A stretch of DNA of 64,000 nucleotides from Olleya aquimaris (GTDB taxonomy: Bacteria; Bacteroidota; Bacteroidia; Flavobacteriales; Flavobacteriaceae), in assembly GCF_003259525.1 (NCBI RefSeq), contig NZ_QLLO01000005.1, positions 124,001 through 188,000 on the forward strand, given 5' to 3'. The notes beneath the pieces were generated by a model, which saw only the letters and a program-made list of their open reading frames with translations, had not been told where the DNA came from and did no database searches. Positions 16,675-26,167 of the stretch are shown piece after piece. The translations under genes and the position numbers were made by a program. Numbering within the stretch: position 1 is the stretch's first letter; the number at the start of each line of letters is the position of its first letter.

Positions 16675-17841
16675 TTAAGCGTCTAAAGCTTGACTTAAAT
16701 CGTTTATAATATCTTCTACATGTTCTAATCCAACTGAAACCCTCACCAAACCCGGTGTAATACCAGCTTCTAGACGGTCTTCTTCCGTTAGTTTTGCATG
16801 AGTTGTTGATGCTGGATGTGTTACAATTGTTCTGGTGTCTCCAAGATTTGCAGAAAGCGATACTAATTTTATGGCGTTTAAAAACGATCGACCAGCATCA
16901 ATGCCTCCATTAATTTCGAATGCTACGACGTTTCCGCCTAATTTCATTTGCTTTTTTGCTAATTGGTATTGTGGATGTGATTTTAAAAAAGGATATTTTA
17001 CAAGATTGACTTTAGAATGTGTTTCTAAAAACTGAGCTACTTTTAAAGCGTTTTCACAATGCCTATCCACTCTAACAGGTAATGTTTCTAAACTTTTAGA
17101 TAATACCCAAGCATTAAATGGTGATAATGCAGGACCAGTATTTCTTGAAAATAAATATATTTTTTGAATCAACTCTGTAGGACCAACCGTTACACCTCCT
17201 AAAACACGACCTTGACCATCTATTAATTTTGTAGCTGAATGAATTACTAAATCTGCACCAAACTTAATAGGTTGCTGTAAATAAGGCGTTGCAAAACAAT
17301 TATCTATAATTAATAGCAGATTATGTTTTTTTGCAATTTGACCCAACAATTCTAAATCTAAAATATCTACTGCAGGATTGGTTGGGCTCTCTGCGTAAAT
17401 CACCTTTGTATTTGGTTTAATAAGACTTTCTATAGTTTCAATCTCATTAAAATTGAAAAAGCTTGTGGCTATATTCCACTTTGGAAAAATATTATTAAAC
17501 ATGGTTTGTGTAGAACCAAAGATACTTTTAGAAGATAGTATATGATCGCCTGCGTTTAACAATGCTGCAAATGTTGAAAACACAGCAGACATACCTGATG
17601 CAAAAGCATAACCGCTTTCTGCACCTTCCATTTTACAGATTTTGTATATAAACTCTGTGGTATTTGGGTTAGAATAACGACTGTAAATATTACGGTCTTT
17701 CTCATCTGCAAAAGAAGCACGCATATCTTCAGCATCCTCAAAAATATAACTGGATGTTAAATATAAAGGCGTAGAATGTTCTAAAAATTGTGAGCGCTCT
17801 GTTTGAGTTCTGATAGCGTCTGTTTCAAAATGGTTTTTCAT
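16675..17841 (-). CDS. metZ: O-acylhomoserine sulfhydrylase (MetZ type)
   Basis: PLP enzyme that makes homocysteine from an activated homoserine and sulfide. The 388 residues include YSRYSNPNTTEF, the PLP lysine in SATKLIDGQGR (Lys205), and the C-terminal THPASTTHAKL of the Cys/Met-metabolism family. Sequence flavour fits O-succinyl/O-acetylhomoserine sulfhydrylase rather than cystathionine gamma-synthase. It is a distant paralogue of metY in the same operon, two bases downstream of metX. Confidence 0.88.
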   Translation of the reverse strand: MKNHFETDAIRTQTERSQFLEHSTPLYLTSSYIFEDAEDMRASFADEKDRNIYSRYSNPNTTEFIYKICKMEGAESGYAFASGMSAVFSTFAALLNAGDHILSSKSIFGSTQTMFNNIFPKWNIATSFFNFNEIETIESLIKPNTKVIYAESPTNPAVDILDLELLGQIAKKHNLLLIIDNCFATPYLQQPIKFGADLVIHSATKLIDGQGRVLGGVTVGPTELIQKIYLFSRNTGPALSPFNAWVLSKSLETLPVRVDRHCENALKVAQFLETHSKVNLVKYPFLKSHPQYQLAKKQMKLGGNVVAFEINGGIDAGRSFLNAIKLVSLSANLGDTRTIVTHPASTTHAKLTEEDRLEAGITPGLVRVSVGLEHVEDIINDLSQALDA

Positions 17842-17843
17842 GT

Positions 17844-18848
17844 TTAAATCGCTTTTTTCAAAACATTACTACTAACATTATCTGTTTTAAAAACAGGTGT
17901 TAATAATCTTGATAATTGCTCAAACTCTATCAAAAATGCATCATGACCATGGATAGATTTTATTTCGCCAATAGTTACATTTTGCTTTACAGCTTTTAAA
18001 TCGATGTAAGTCTCCCAGTTTTCTTCAGCTTTAAAAAACAAATCACTATTAATGGTTATGATATGTATTGATGAATTTATTCTTGAAGCTACTTCTTTAA
18101 ATGATCCTCTATCTCTAGTTATATCAATAGTTTTTAATACTTGATTCATTAACTTGTAAGCCGATAGTTGAAAACGATTACTTAATTGGTTTCCATGATA
18201 ATTTAACCAACTTTCTACTTTAGTAATCGTATCTGATTGTTGCTCTCTTTGAAACTTTCTAGACAACGATTCTGGTGTACGATACAATGTCATAGCATGC
18301 ATCCTAGCGTCTTCTAGTGGTTTGCTTGAATTATTTAAAATAGCGTCTTGGATATGGCAATTAGCAATCAACCAATCTGTAGCTTTCCAATCTGTAGCAA
18401 TAGGTATTATATGCTGAGCCAATTTTGGTTTTAGTGCTGCCATTTCCCAAGCAATTCCACCACCAACAGAACCACCAATGATAGCATATAGATTATTAAT
18501 TTTTAAATTGTTTAATCCTAAAGCAAATAATTTAGCCACATCTTTAGTGGTGTAGTTTTTATAATCCTTAATGAGGTGTTCTGGATTATTATCATAACCA
18601 TTTCCAGGAATATTAAATGCTAAAATGGTATATTGAAGAGTATCAATACATTTATTGTCTCCAATTAAATCAGACCACCAACCCTCTTTACCTACAACAT
18701 TAGAATTACCTGTTAATGCATGATTAACTAATATTATTGGCGCTGTATACAGCGGTTTTCCAAAAACTTGGTAAGACAGTTTAATATTAACTGTCTTACC
18801 GTTTTGGAGGTTATAATTAAAGATGTTTATATATTGTAAACTGCTCAT
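17844..18848 (-). CDS. metX: Homoserine O-acetyltransferase (MetX), alpha/beta hydrolase
   Basis: Activates homoserine for sulfhydrylation. The 334 residues have VNHALTGNSNV near 42, the nucleophile elbow GGSVGG (Ser127), and the late catalytic HGHDAFLIE. Family recognition is firm; the acyl group (acetyl or succinyl) is not settled by sequence. It adjoins osmC with no gap and metZ with two bases, inside the riboswitch-led methionine operon. Confidence 0.88.
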   Translation of the reverse strand: MSSLQYINIFNYNLQNGKTVNIKLSYQVFGKPLYTAPIILVNHALTGNSNVVGKEGWWSDLIGDNKCIDTLQYTILAFNIPGNGYDNNPEHLIKDYKNYTTKDVAKLFALGLNNLKINNLYAIIGGSVGGGIAWEMAALKPKLAQHIIPIATDWKATDWLIANCHIQDAILNNSSKPLEDARMHAMTLYRTPESLSRKFQREQQSDTITKVESWLNYHGNQLSNRFQLSAYKLMNQVLKTIDITRDRGSFKEVASRINSSIHIITINSDLFFKAEENWETYIDLKAVKQNVTIGEIKSIHGHDAFLIEFEQLSRLLTPVFKTDNVSSNVLKKAI

Positions 18849-19301
18849 TTATTTAAGATTATATTCTTTTTCTACAGAAATTTTTATTGGTGTTTTGTTT
18901 GACAAATTATCTCTAACTGGACAACGTACCTCAACAATTTCTAACCATTTTGCCAAAGTTTCGATACTAGCATCCGTTTCTGGAATTAGGTTTAATTGTA
19001 TACTTTTAAACCTAGCACGATCTGTATCTGAAGCCCCTAAAAACTTATTAGGATTAATCTCTCCAGAAACTTCAATATTTAATTTGTTAATAGTAAAACC
19101 TAACTCTTTTGCTACTAAATGCCCAACAACGTTGACACATCCAGCAAAGCCTGCAAGTATATATTCAACTGGATTTGCATCTTCGTCAGTTCCGCCTAAA
19201 GCTTCAGGCTCATCAACTATTAATGTGAAATGTCTTGTTTTTCCTATAAATTGAGTTGCAGAAGTACTTTCTCCAGCTACAGTAAATTTTAAATCACTCA
19301 T
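18849..19301 (-). CDS. OsmC-family protein
   Basis: 150-residue OsmC/Ohr fold. The family cysteines are present: GCVNVVGHLVAKELG (about residue 54) and VEVRCPVRDNL (about 128). OsmC proteins reduce organic peroxides with thiol help, or act in sulfur metabolism. Its constant company with met genes in flavobacteria suggests the latter, which is inference. A hairpin separates it from metY. Confidence 0.85.
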   Translation of the reverse strand: MSDLKFTVAGESTSATQFIGKTRHFTLIVDEPEALGGTDEDANPVEYILAGFAGCVNVVGHLVAKELGFTINKLNIEVSGEINPNKFLGASDTDRARFKSIQLNLIPETDASIETLAKWLEIVEVRCPVRDNLSNKTPIKISVEKEYNLK

Positions 19302-19322
19302 CTGTTTTTTAAATTTGAAATA

Positions 19323-19361
19323 AGCTTCACACTTAAAAATGGCATTTAAAAATGTGAAGCT
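19323..19361 (-). terminator. Intercistronic hairpin between metY and osmC
   Basis: AGCTTCACA (19323-19331) pairs perfectly with TGTGAAGCT (19353-19361), with further AT pairs inside. It has no T-run on the minus strand, so partial termination or an mRNA stability element is more likely than a full stop. Confidence 0.45.
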
Positions 19362-19387
19362 ATTTTGGTTAAATAACTAAAATTAAA

Positions 19388-20680
19388 CTATGCTAAAACT
19401 GTTTTCTTAACAACTGCAAATGCCTCTTTTAAATCGGCTTTTAAATCGTCAATATTCTCTATTCCAACAGACAATCTTATTAAGTCTTTGGTCACTCCTG
19501 TAGTTTCTTGTGCTTCATCACTTAATTGTTGATGCGTTGTACTAGCTGGATGAATAATTAAAGATTTTGTATCACCAATATTGGCTAATAATGAAAATAG
19601 TTTAGTTGTGTCTGCTATTTTTTTTGCAGATTCATAACCACCTTCTACGCCAAAAGTGACGATTCCGCTTTGTCCATTTGGTAAATATTTTTTAGCTAAA
19701 TCATTGTATTTACTAGATTCTAAGCCTGGATAATTTACCCAAGTTACTTCAGGTTGTTGTTGTAACCATTTTGCTAATTCTAAAGCATTTTGAGAATGTT
19801 TTAAAATTCGTAATTCTAACGTTTCTAATCCTTGAATAATTTGAAACGCATTAAACGGACTTAAAGCACCACCATAATCACGTAAGCCTTCAATTCTAAT
19901 TTTTGCAATAAAAGCTGCTGGTCCAATTGCTTCGCTATACACTAATCCATGGTAACCTGCAGATGGTTCTGTAAACTCTGGGAATTTCCCATTGGTCCAA
20001 TCAAAGGTTCCAGCATCTACGATAATACCTCCAAGCGAGGTTCCGTTACCGTTAATGTATTTTGTTAATGAATGAATAACTATGTTTGCTCCATACTCAA
20101 TTGGATTTAACAAGTAAGGTGTTGCTACTGTATTATCCACAATTAATGGCACTTTGTGCGCTTTAGCTTCTTTTGAAATGGCTTCAATATCTAACACATC
20201 CAATTTTGGATTCCCTAAAGATTCTACAAAAATAGCACGTGTATTTTCTTGAGCTGCTTTACTAAAATTCTCTGGATTAGAAGGATCTACAAATGTTGTA
20301 GTAATACCATGTCTTGGAAGCGTAACGCTAAGTAAATTATATGTACCTCCATACAAACTACTTGAAGCAACAATATGGTCTCCAGCTTTTAACAAGGTTA
20401 ACAATGTAGTAGAAATAGCTGCTGTACCAGATGCTGTAGCTACTGCTGCAATACCACCTTCAAGAGCAGCAATACGTTGCTCTAAAATGTCATTAGTTGG
20501 ATTGTTTAATCTGGTGTAGATAAATCCTGGTACGGATAAGTTAAATCGTCCTGCTGCATCGTCTGAATCGTCAAAAACGTAAGCTGTAGATTGGTAAATT
20601 GGCACTGCTCTGGTTCCTCCAGTTTTAGCTGTGTCATGTCCTGCGTGCAACGCTTGGGTTGCAAATTTTTGTGTACTCAT
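19388..20680 (-). CDS. metY: O-acetylhomoserine sulfhydrylase
   Basis: PLP enzyme condensing O-acetylhomoserine with sulfide to homocysteine. It is 430 residues, longer than MetZ because of the family insert (TFDWTNGKFPEFTEPSAGYHG). The PLP lysine is in HSLTKYINGNG (Lys207), and THQQLSDEAQ is at the C-terminus. First gene of the leftward methionine operon, directly under the SAM-I riboswitch at 20805-20925. Confidence 0.94.
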   Translation of the reverse strand: MSTQKFATQALHAGHDTAKTGGTRAVPIYQSTAYVFDDSDDAAGRFNLSVPGFIYTRLNNPTNDILEQRIAALEGGIAAVATASGTAAISTTLLTLLKAGDHIVASSSLYGGTYNLLSVTLPRHGITTTFVDPSNPENFSKAAQENTRAIFVESLGNPKLDVLDIEAISKEAKAHKVPLIVDNTVATPYLLNPIEYGANIVIHSLTKYINGNGTSLGGIIVDAGTFDWTNGKFPEFTEPSAGYHGLVYSEAIGPAAFIAKIRIEGLRDYGGALSPFNAFQIIQGLETLELRILKHSQNALELAKWLQQQPEVTWVNYPGLESSKYNDLAKKYLPNGQSGIVTFGVEGGYESAKKIADTTKLFSLLANIGDTKSLIIHPASTTHQQLSDEAQETTGVTKDLIRLSVGIENIDDLKADLKEAFAVVKKTVLA

Positions 20681-20729
20681 TTTTCTAGTTTTTTGAGTTA
20701 ATTAAAAGATTAAAACAAAAGTCAAATAA

Positions 20730-20743
20730 GCTTCTTTAGAAGC
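20730..20743 (-). terminator. Small palindrome in the metY leader
   Basis: GCTTCTTTAGAAGC is a perfect 14-base palindrome between the SAM-I aptamer and metY, followed leftward by a T-rich stretch. It could be part of the riboswitch expression platform; the stem is short. Confidence 0.3.
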
Positions 20744-20804
20744 ATACTTAATAGAAAAATGTTATAAGAAATTAACCTAATTACAGATGAGTAATTACGT
20801 GTTA

Positions 20805-20925
20805 GTTATCTATCCGAAATTGCGAAAAATGACTCGCGCTTTCAAGTAGAATTTAGCACCTTCTTAGTAAGTCTAAGGGTTGCTAAGGTTTCAAAGGGTC
20901 TAATCCCTCCACCTTTCTTGATAAC
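20805..20925 (-). ncRNA. SAM-I (S-box) riboswitch
   Basis: Read leftward: GTTATCAAGAAAGGTGGAGG, GACCCTTTGAAACCTTAGCA, AAGGTGCTAAATTC, and a closing GATAAC that pairs with the initial GTTATC (P1). These are the conserved core blocks of the SAM-I aptamer in the right order. It sits 125 bases before metY and should switch off the methionine operon when S-adenosylmethionine is plentiful. Confidence 0.93.
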
Positions 20926-20955
20926 ATTTCAATAAAGTTTTGAACTTTGTGAGCA

Positions 20956-20984
20956 CAAATATTGCAAATTATATTTTTTACAAA
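20956..20984 (-). promoter_or_regulatory. Promoter of the riboswitch-metY transcript
   Basis: Minus-strand TTTG (20984-20981), a 17-base spacer, and AATATTTG (20963-20956), 7 of 8 to TAnnTTTG. The start would fall about 25 bases before the aptamer. The rest of the 471-base gap between ppc and metY (20985-21151) shows only AT-rich sequence. Confidence 0.55.
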
Positions 20985-21151
20985 CAAGTAAAACCGAATA
21001 TTTTTCATAATTTTTATAAAATCATTAATAAAACAGAATAAAAATTGGTTATTAATAATTAAACGAAATAATTTTCGGTTATAATTAAAAAAGCAAGTCT
21101 GAAATTTTCAAACTTGCTATCTTATCAATTCTAATAATGTATTGTATAGTA

Positions 21152-23731
21152 TTAAGCAGAATTTCGGCTTGCATTAATATTTCCAAATAGGGATCTGGTC
21201 ACCAATTTTTCATACACTGCAATTAAATCTGCATCCTTAGTTTCAGATTTTTCTAACTCTTGAATCTGCTTTAAGGCATATTGCTGAATGGTCAATAATG
21301 GCAACACAATGGATTCTCTAACTCTAATAGATGCTTTTCCAGAAGGTTCTTCTTGCATTAACTCGTCAAAACCAGTAAGCTTTAAAATAAGTCGTTTTGT
21401 GGTTTTATATTCGTTATAAATAATATTCCAAAACTCGCCATATTCTGGGTCGTCACTCATATATTTGGTCAAATCAAAAAACGATTTTGATAGAGACATC
21501 ATACTGTTTTCAATCAGGGTTTTAAAGAAGCTTGACGTTTTAAATAGTCTTTGTGCTTTTTCAAATTCGCCTGCATCTTCATAATATTTTAAAGCTGTGC
21601 CTACACCAAAAAACCCTGGTACATTTTGTTTTAATTGACTCCAAGATCCAACAAATGGAATGGCTCTTAAATCTTCAAACACCAAGCCTTCTGCTTTACC
21701 ACGTTTAGAAGGTCTACTTCCAATATTAGTTTTTGCATAATACTTTAACGTGCTCATATGCTCTAAATACGAAATAAACTTAGGATGACTTTTAAAATCT
21801 ACATACGCTTGATAACTAAGTTTAGCTAAATTATCCATAACCACTCGGTTTTCTGGCACCATACGCAAATCTGCATCACTTAAACTATTATAAATACCTG
21901 AACTTATTAGTTGTTCTAGGTTATATTGAGACGAGTCTAAGGTCCCAAAATTAGAACTAATAGTTTGTCCTTGAATAGTTAATTGCACTTCTTTATCTTC
22001 AATTGTTGGTCCTAAAGAAGCATAAAAGTTATGTGTTTTTCCTCCACCTCTAGCTGGTGGTCCACCACGACCATCAAAGAAAATAACGGTAACATCATAT
22101 TTTCTTGAGATAGCAGTTAAGCGTTCTTTAGCTTTGTAAATAGCCCAATTAGCCATTAAATAACCACCATCTTTAGTACCATCGCTAAAGCCTAACATAA
22201 TAGTTTGCCTGTTACCTCTTGTTTTTAAGTGCTTTGCATATGCTGGATTAGTATACAACTCTTCCATTACTATATGTGCATTTTCTAAGTCGGTAATGGT
22301 TTCAAAAAGTGGTCCAATATCTACCGTTAATTTATCTTGAAATGCTACTAATTTTAGCATTGCAAATAACTGCATAACATTTAAAGTAGTTTGGTTGTTA
22401 CTTATTATATAGCGGTTTGCAGCTGCTTCACCATTAGTGTTTTGGATAGTTTTAATAGCTTTAATGGTATTTAAAGCTTTTAAAGTCTCTTCATCTTTTA
22501 TTAGTGATAAATCTACTGTTCCAGATACTTCAGATAAAATTTTAACTTGTTCTGTTTCTGATAAATCATGGTAATTTTTAGGAATATCCTTACTACCATG
22601 TTCTATCATAACATTTACCATATCTGTAAATACTTTATGGTGTGCACGACTATCTTGACGTATATCTAAACTAGAAAAATGAAAACCGAATAAGTGAATT
22701 TTATTAAGTAAGCTTGTAATTTCAGAAACGTATAAAGATTGATGATGATCTATTACAATTTGTCTTATTTGCTTTAATTCTGAATCAAAATCATGTAAGG
22801 TTAATTCTGAAGGTTCGTGCAATATTTTTTTATACAACTGACTTTCTAATCTAGACATTCGTTCTTCTACCCCTTGAAAAGTCAGCTTACGCTTTAATTT
22901 TCTGATATCTCTGTAATAATTTTTTATGATGGTTTCATGTAATCGCTGAGCTACTTTTACAGTAATTTCTGGAGTTACAAATGGGTTTCCATCTCTGTCT
23001 CCTCCTGGCCAAAAGCCTACGTTGATAATATCGTTATCAATATGTTGACCATCAAAAATATTTTGTTGGATGTAATCGTAAATCTTTCCAAAAGACTCAT
23101 AAAATACATTTTCTAAATACCAAATTAAACTTACTGCCTCATCATAAGGTGTAGGTTTTTCATGTTTAAAAAAGGGTGTTTTTCCTAATTGAGCCAATAA
23201 ATCATTAATACGCAGTAAATCGTTTTCTTTAACCGCTTCTGTTAAATCTGTAATAATACCTAAAACGGTTCCTGGATAAAACTGTGTGGGATGTGCTGTT
23301 AGTACAATTCTAACCTTAAATTCTTCTAAATACTGACGTAATTTATCCAGTTTTCCTTCTGCAGTAGCACTTTCTTTTAAACTACGTAGTGTCCCGATAC
23401 CATCCATGTTATTAACAACAGGAAATGCAGCATCTTCAATAGCATCAAATAACACCACTTGTCGTTCTATGTATTGAATAAAACGAAACAGTAAATCTAT
23501 TTTACTTTTATCCGATCGTCTGGCTTGATATTTTTTAAAAAAAGTATCTACAATTACTGTAGGATTATCTCCATTATCAAATCCTTTTTTACAAGTCTCA
23601 TGAAACAGAGGAAGTAAGACACCTGTTTTTGTTATAGTATCAAAAGGAAGTGTCATAAAAATACCATTGTAAATCTGATATTTTGACAACACATTTTGAT
23701 TAAAACGAGTTAATTTAGGCTGTAAAGGCAT
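21152..23731 (-). CDS. ppc: Phosphoenolpyruvate carboxylase
   Basis: Carboxylates PEP to oxaloacetate, refilling the TCA cycle. The 859 residues carry the catalytic histidine motif VLTAHPTQ (His147), GFWPGGDRDGNPFVT, the second active-site segment FFDGRGGPPARGGG, and GSRPSKRG. The extreme C-terminus reads ASRNSA in place of the (Q/R)NTG that closes most PEPCs; that tail enters the active site in studied enzymes. It stands alone, 420 bases from metY. A start at residue 26 (MTLPFD) is possible. Confidence 0.94.
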   Translation of the reverse strand: MPLQPKLTRFNQNVLSKYQIYNGIFMTLPFDTITKTGVLLPLFHETCKKGFDNGDNPTVIVDTFFKKYQARRSDKSKIDLLFRFIQYIERQVVLFDAIEDAAFPVVNNMDGIGTLRSLKESATAEGKLDKLRQYLEEFKVRIVLTAHPTQFYPGTVLGIITDLTEAVKENDLLRINDLLAQLGKTPFFKHEKPTPYDEAVSLIWYLENVFYESFGKIYDYIQQNIFDGQHIDNDIINVGFWPGGDRDGNPFVTPEITVKVAQRLHETIIKNYYRDIRKLKRKLTFQGVEERMSRLESQLYKKILHEPSELTLHDFDSELKQIRQIVIDHHQSLYVSEITSLLNKIHLFGFHFSSLDIRQDSRAHHKVFTDMVNVMIEHGSKDIPKNYHDLSETEQVKILSEVSGTVDLSLIKDEETLKALNTIKAIKTIQNTNGEAAANRYIISNNQTTLNVMQLFAMLKLVAFQDKLTVDIGPLFETITDLENAHIVMEELYTNPAYAKHLKTRGNRQTIMLGFSDGTKDGGYLMANWAIYKAKERLTAISRKYDVTVIFFDGRGGPPARGGGKTHNFYASLGPTIEDKEVQLTIQGQTISSNFGTLDSSQYNLEQLISSGIYNSLSDADLRMVPENRVVMDNLAKLSYQAYVDFKSHPKFISYLEHMSTLKYYAKTNIGSRPSKRGKAEGLVFEDLRAIPFVGSWSQLKQNVPGFFGVGTALKYYEDAGEFEKAQRLFKTSSFFKTLIENSMMSLSKSFFDLTKYMSDDPEYGEFWNIIYNEYKTTKRLILKLTGFDELMQEEPSGKASIRVRESIVLPLLTIQQYALKQIQELEKSETKDADLIAVYEKLVTRSLFGNINASRNSA

Positions 23732-23949
23732 AACATTTTTAAATTTATATAAGCTATAAAGTTAATGAACAATCTTTTAGTAAAAGCATCAAGCTTAAGA
23801 ATTTACGAATTGTCATACTAAATCGTTTTCTTAATAAGAATTACATAATTTAAAAGTCAAATTTTGATTTTAATGAATCAAAAAATCGCCTCATTCTGCC
23901 TTTTTATTTTTTTTAACTCAAAGTCGCTTTTTTAACTACTTTATTTTCT

Positions 23950-23957
23950 TATTTTTG
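23950..23957 (+). promoter_or_regulatory. -7 promoter box for metK leader
   Basis: TATTTTTG matches TAnnTTTG exactly, about 15 bases before the riboswitch P1 helix, so the aptamer would begin at the very 5' end of the mRNA. The 23732-23949 stretch otherwise shows nothing beyond AT-rich sequence. Confidence 0.5.
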
Positions 23958-23964
23958 TCGCTCG

Positions 23965-24075
23965 AAAATTAAGAGGACGGATTTGACTGATTGCAACCTC
24001 TGAAGCTAAAACATCTAGCTGAAACAAAAATGCTAAAGGCAGTGCAAACTTCCTTAGACGTTGTCGTCAAATCTC
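23965..24075 (+). ncRNA. SAM-II-like riboswitch before metK
   Basis: P1 AGAGG (23972-23976) with CCTCT (23997-24001) encloses GGATTTGACTGATTGCAA, and GCTAAAGG follows at 24032-24039. These are the conserved blocks of the SAM-II/SAM-V fold, here with a longer loop. GATTTGAC (23980-23987) is also exactly complementary to GTCAAATC (24066-24073), giving a plausible alternative pairing near the metK start. Confidence 0.78.
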
Positions 24076-24099
24076 AACATAACATTATAATTTAAACAA

Positions 24100-25353
24100 A
24101 TGGCGTATTTATTTACCTCAGAAAGTGTGTCTGAAGGACACCCAGACAAAGTTGCAGATCAAATTAGTGATGCACTAATCGACAATTTTTTAGCTTTTGA
24201 CAAAGACAGTAAAGTGGCTTGTGAAACTTTAGTAACTACTGGACAAGTTGTATTAGCTGGAGAAGTTAAATCTAACACGTATTTAGACGTACAAAAAATT
24301 GCAAGAGATACCATAAATAAAATTGGCTACACTAAAAGCGAATATATGTTTGACGGAAATTCTTGTGGTGTATTTAGTGCAATTCATGAACAGTCAGACG
24401 ATATCAATCGTGGAGTGGACAGAGCGAGTAAGGAAGAACAAGGAGCAGGTGATCAAGGTATGATGTTTGGTTATGCTACTAGAGAAACAGAAAACTATAT
24501 GCCACTTGCATTAGATTTGTCTCATAAAATTTTAATAGAGTTAGCAGAATTACGTCGTGAAAATAAGGACATCACTTACCTAAGACCTGACTCTAAAAGC
24601 CAGGTAACTATTGAGTATAGTGATGACAATGTCCCACAACGTATTGACGCAATTGTGGTATCTACACAACATGATGATTTTGATGAAGAAGAGAACATGC
24701 TTGCTAAGATTAAAAAAGACATTGTTGAAATTTTAATACCAAGAGTGGTTGCTAAATTACCCGATAACATAAAATTGTTATTTAACGACGATATTACTTA
24801 CCACATTAACCCAACAGGAAAATTTGTTATAGGTGGACCACATGGTGACACTGGATTAACTGGTCGTAAAATTATAGTGGATACATATGGTGGTAAAGGT
24901 GCCCATGGTGGTGGTGCTTTTTCTGGGAAAGACCCAAGTAAAGTAGATAGAAGTGCTGCATATGCCACAAGACACATTGCTAAAAACTTAGTTGCAGCAG
25001 GTGTTTGCGACGAGGTGTTAGTACAAGTTTCTTACGCGATTGGTGTTGTAGAACCTATGGGAATATTTGTGGACACTTATGGAACTTGTCCATTTAACAT
25101 GACCGATGGTGAAATAGCAGAAAAAATATCTAAAGTCTTTGACATGCGTCCTGCTTCTATAGAAGAGCGTTTAAAATTACGTAACCCTATGTACAGTGAG
25201 ACTGCAGCTTATGGACATATGGGACGTAAAAACGAAACAGTGACTAAAACATTTTCTCAGCCTAATGGTGACGATGTCACATTAGACGTTGAGTTGTTTA
25301 CGTGGGAAAAATTAGACTACGTTGATAAAGTAAAAGCAGAATTTGGCTTATAA
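24100..25353 (+). CDS. metK: S-adenosylmethionine synthetase
   Basis: Forms SAM from methionine and ATP. The 417 residues include [14 protein letters not shown] near the start, the ATP motif [13 protein letters not shown] (about 116), and the P-loop-like [22 protein letters not shown] (about 265-286). It is the end point of the methionine pathway whose genes lie upstream on the other strand, and is controlled by its own SAM-sensing leader. Confidence 0.97.
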   Translation: MAYLFTSESVSEGHPDKVADQISDALIDNFLAFDKDSKVACETLVTTGQVVLAGEVKSNTYLDVQKIARDTINKIGYTKSEYMFDGNSCGVFSAIHEQSDDINRGVDRASKEEQGAGDQGMMFGYATRETENYMPLALDLSHKILIELAELRRENKDITYLRPDSKSQVTIEYSDDNVPQRIDAIVVSTQHDDFDEEENMLAKIKKDIVEILIPRVVAKLPDNIKLLFNDDITYHINPTGKFVIGGPHGDTGLTGRKIIVDTYGGKGAHGGGAFSGKDPSKVDRSAAYATRHIAKNLVAAGVCDEVLVQVSYAIGVVEPMGIFVDTYGTCPFNMTDGEIAEKISKVFDMRPASIEERLKLRNPMYSETAAYGHMGRKNETVTKTFSQPNGDDVTLDVELFTWEKLDYVDKVKAEFGL

Positions 25354-25368
25354 TTTTATATAAATTCT

Positions 25369-25399
25369 AAAAAAAACCGAAACTTTAAGTTTCGGTTTT
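25369..25399. terminator. Bidirectional terminator metK/rsmG
   Basis: Perfect palindrome AACCGAAACTT/AAGTTTCGGTT with A-run before and T-run after, between convergent genes; it should stop both. Confidence 0.88.
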
Positions 25400-25402
25400 T
25401 TT

Positions 25403-26032
25403 TTATGCTTTCCATTTAATTGGTAAATGGACTACTTTTTTAGTTTCAAAGAAATCTTCTTCGTAAAAATCTGAAATATTATAGATTGTAGTGGTTTTGT
25501 AATCTTGTAACTCTTCGGTTAAATCACCTCCTTTTAAATATAAAATTCCATTTTTCAATTCGTTTTGTTGTTTTTTAGCCACTTTACCTTTAATCCAATG
25601 TACAAAAGTTGGCATTGCTGCAACTGCACGACTAATAATAAAGTCGTAGGTGTCTTTAATCTCCTCTACTCGACTATGTGTGACTTTTACATTTTCTAAC
25701 TCTAAACCAGCAACAACCTCTCTAACCACATTTAACTTTTTGTTGATACTATCTACTAAATGAAAATTACATTCTGGAAATAAAATAGCTAGAGGTATCC
25801 CAGGAAAACCTCCACCAGTACCAACATCCATTAAAGAGCTTCCTTCTTTAAATTGGATAACTTTAGCTATTGCTAAAGAATGCAACACATGACGTAAATA
25901 CAACTCGTCTATATCCTTTCTTGAGACAACATTAATTTTCAAGTTCCAATCTTTATACAAATTCTCTAGTTTTTTAAACTGTTCGATTTGTAAAGGGGTT
26001 AAATCAGGAAAATACTTTAAAATTAGCTCCAT
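25403..26032 (-). CDS. rsmG: 16S rRNA (guanine-N7) methyltransferase
   Basis: SAM-dependent methyltransferase that modifies G527 of 16S rRNA. The 209 residues have DVGTGGGFPGIPLAIL (69-84), the SAM-binding motif with the Phe-Pro-Gly typical of RsmG/GidB, and ISRAVAAMPTF downstream. A -7 box TATTTTTG on the minus strand (26059-26052) lies 20 bases before the start. Confidence 0.94.
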   Translation of the reverse strand: MELILKYFPDLTPLQIEQFKKLENLYKDWNLKINVVSRKDIDELYLRHVLHSLAIAKVIQFKEGSSLMDVGTGGGFPGIPLAILFPECNFHLVDSINKKLNVVREVVAGLELENVKVTHSRVEEIKDTYDFIISRAVAAMPTFVHWIKGKVAKKQQNELKNGILYLKGGDLTEELQDYKTTTIYNISDFYEEDFFETKKVVHLPIKWKA

Positions 26033-26167
26033 AGTTGGTATTAAATTTCGGCAAAAATATACATTTTAACATAAAAAAGGGAGCTTCTGTTTTAGTTAAT
26101 TAATTATCTTTACGCCATATATGAAATTTCGCTATTTTGCGTTATCATAAAAAATTAAATAGTATCA

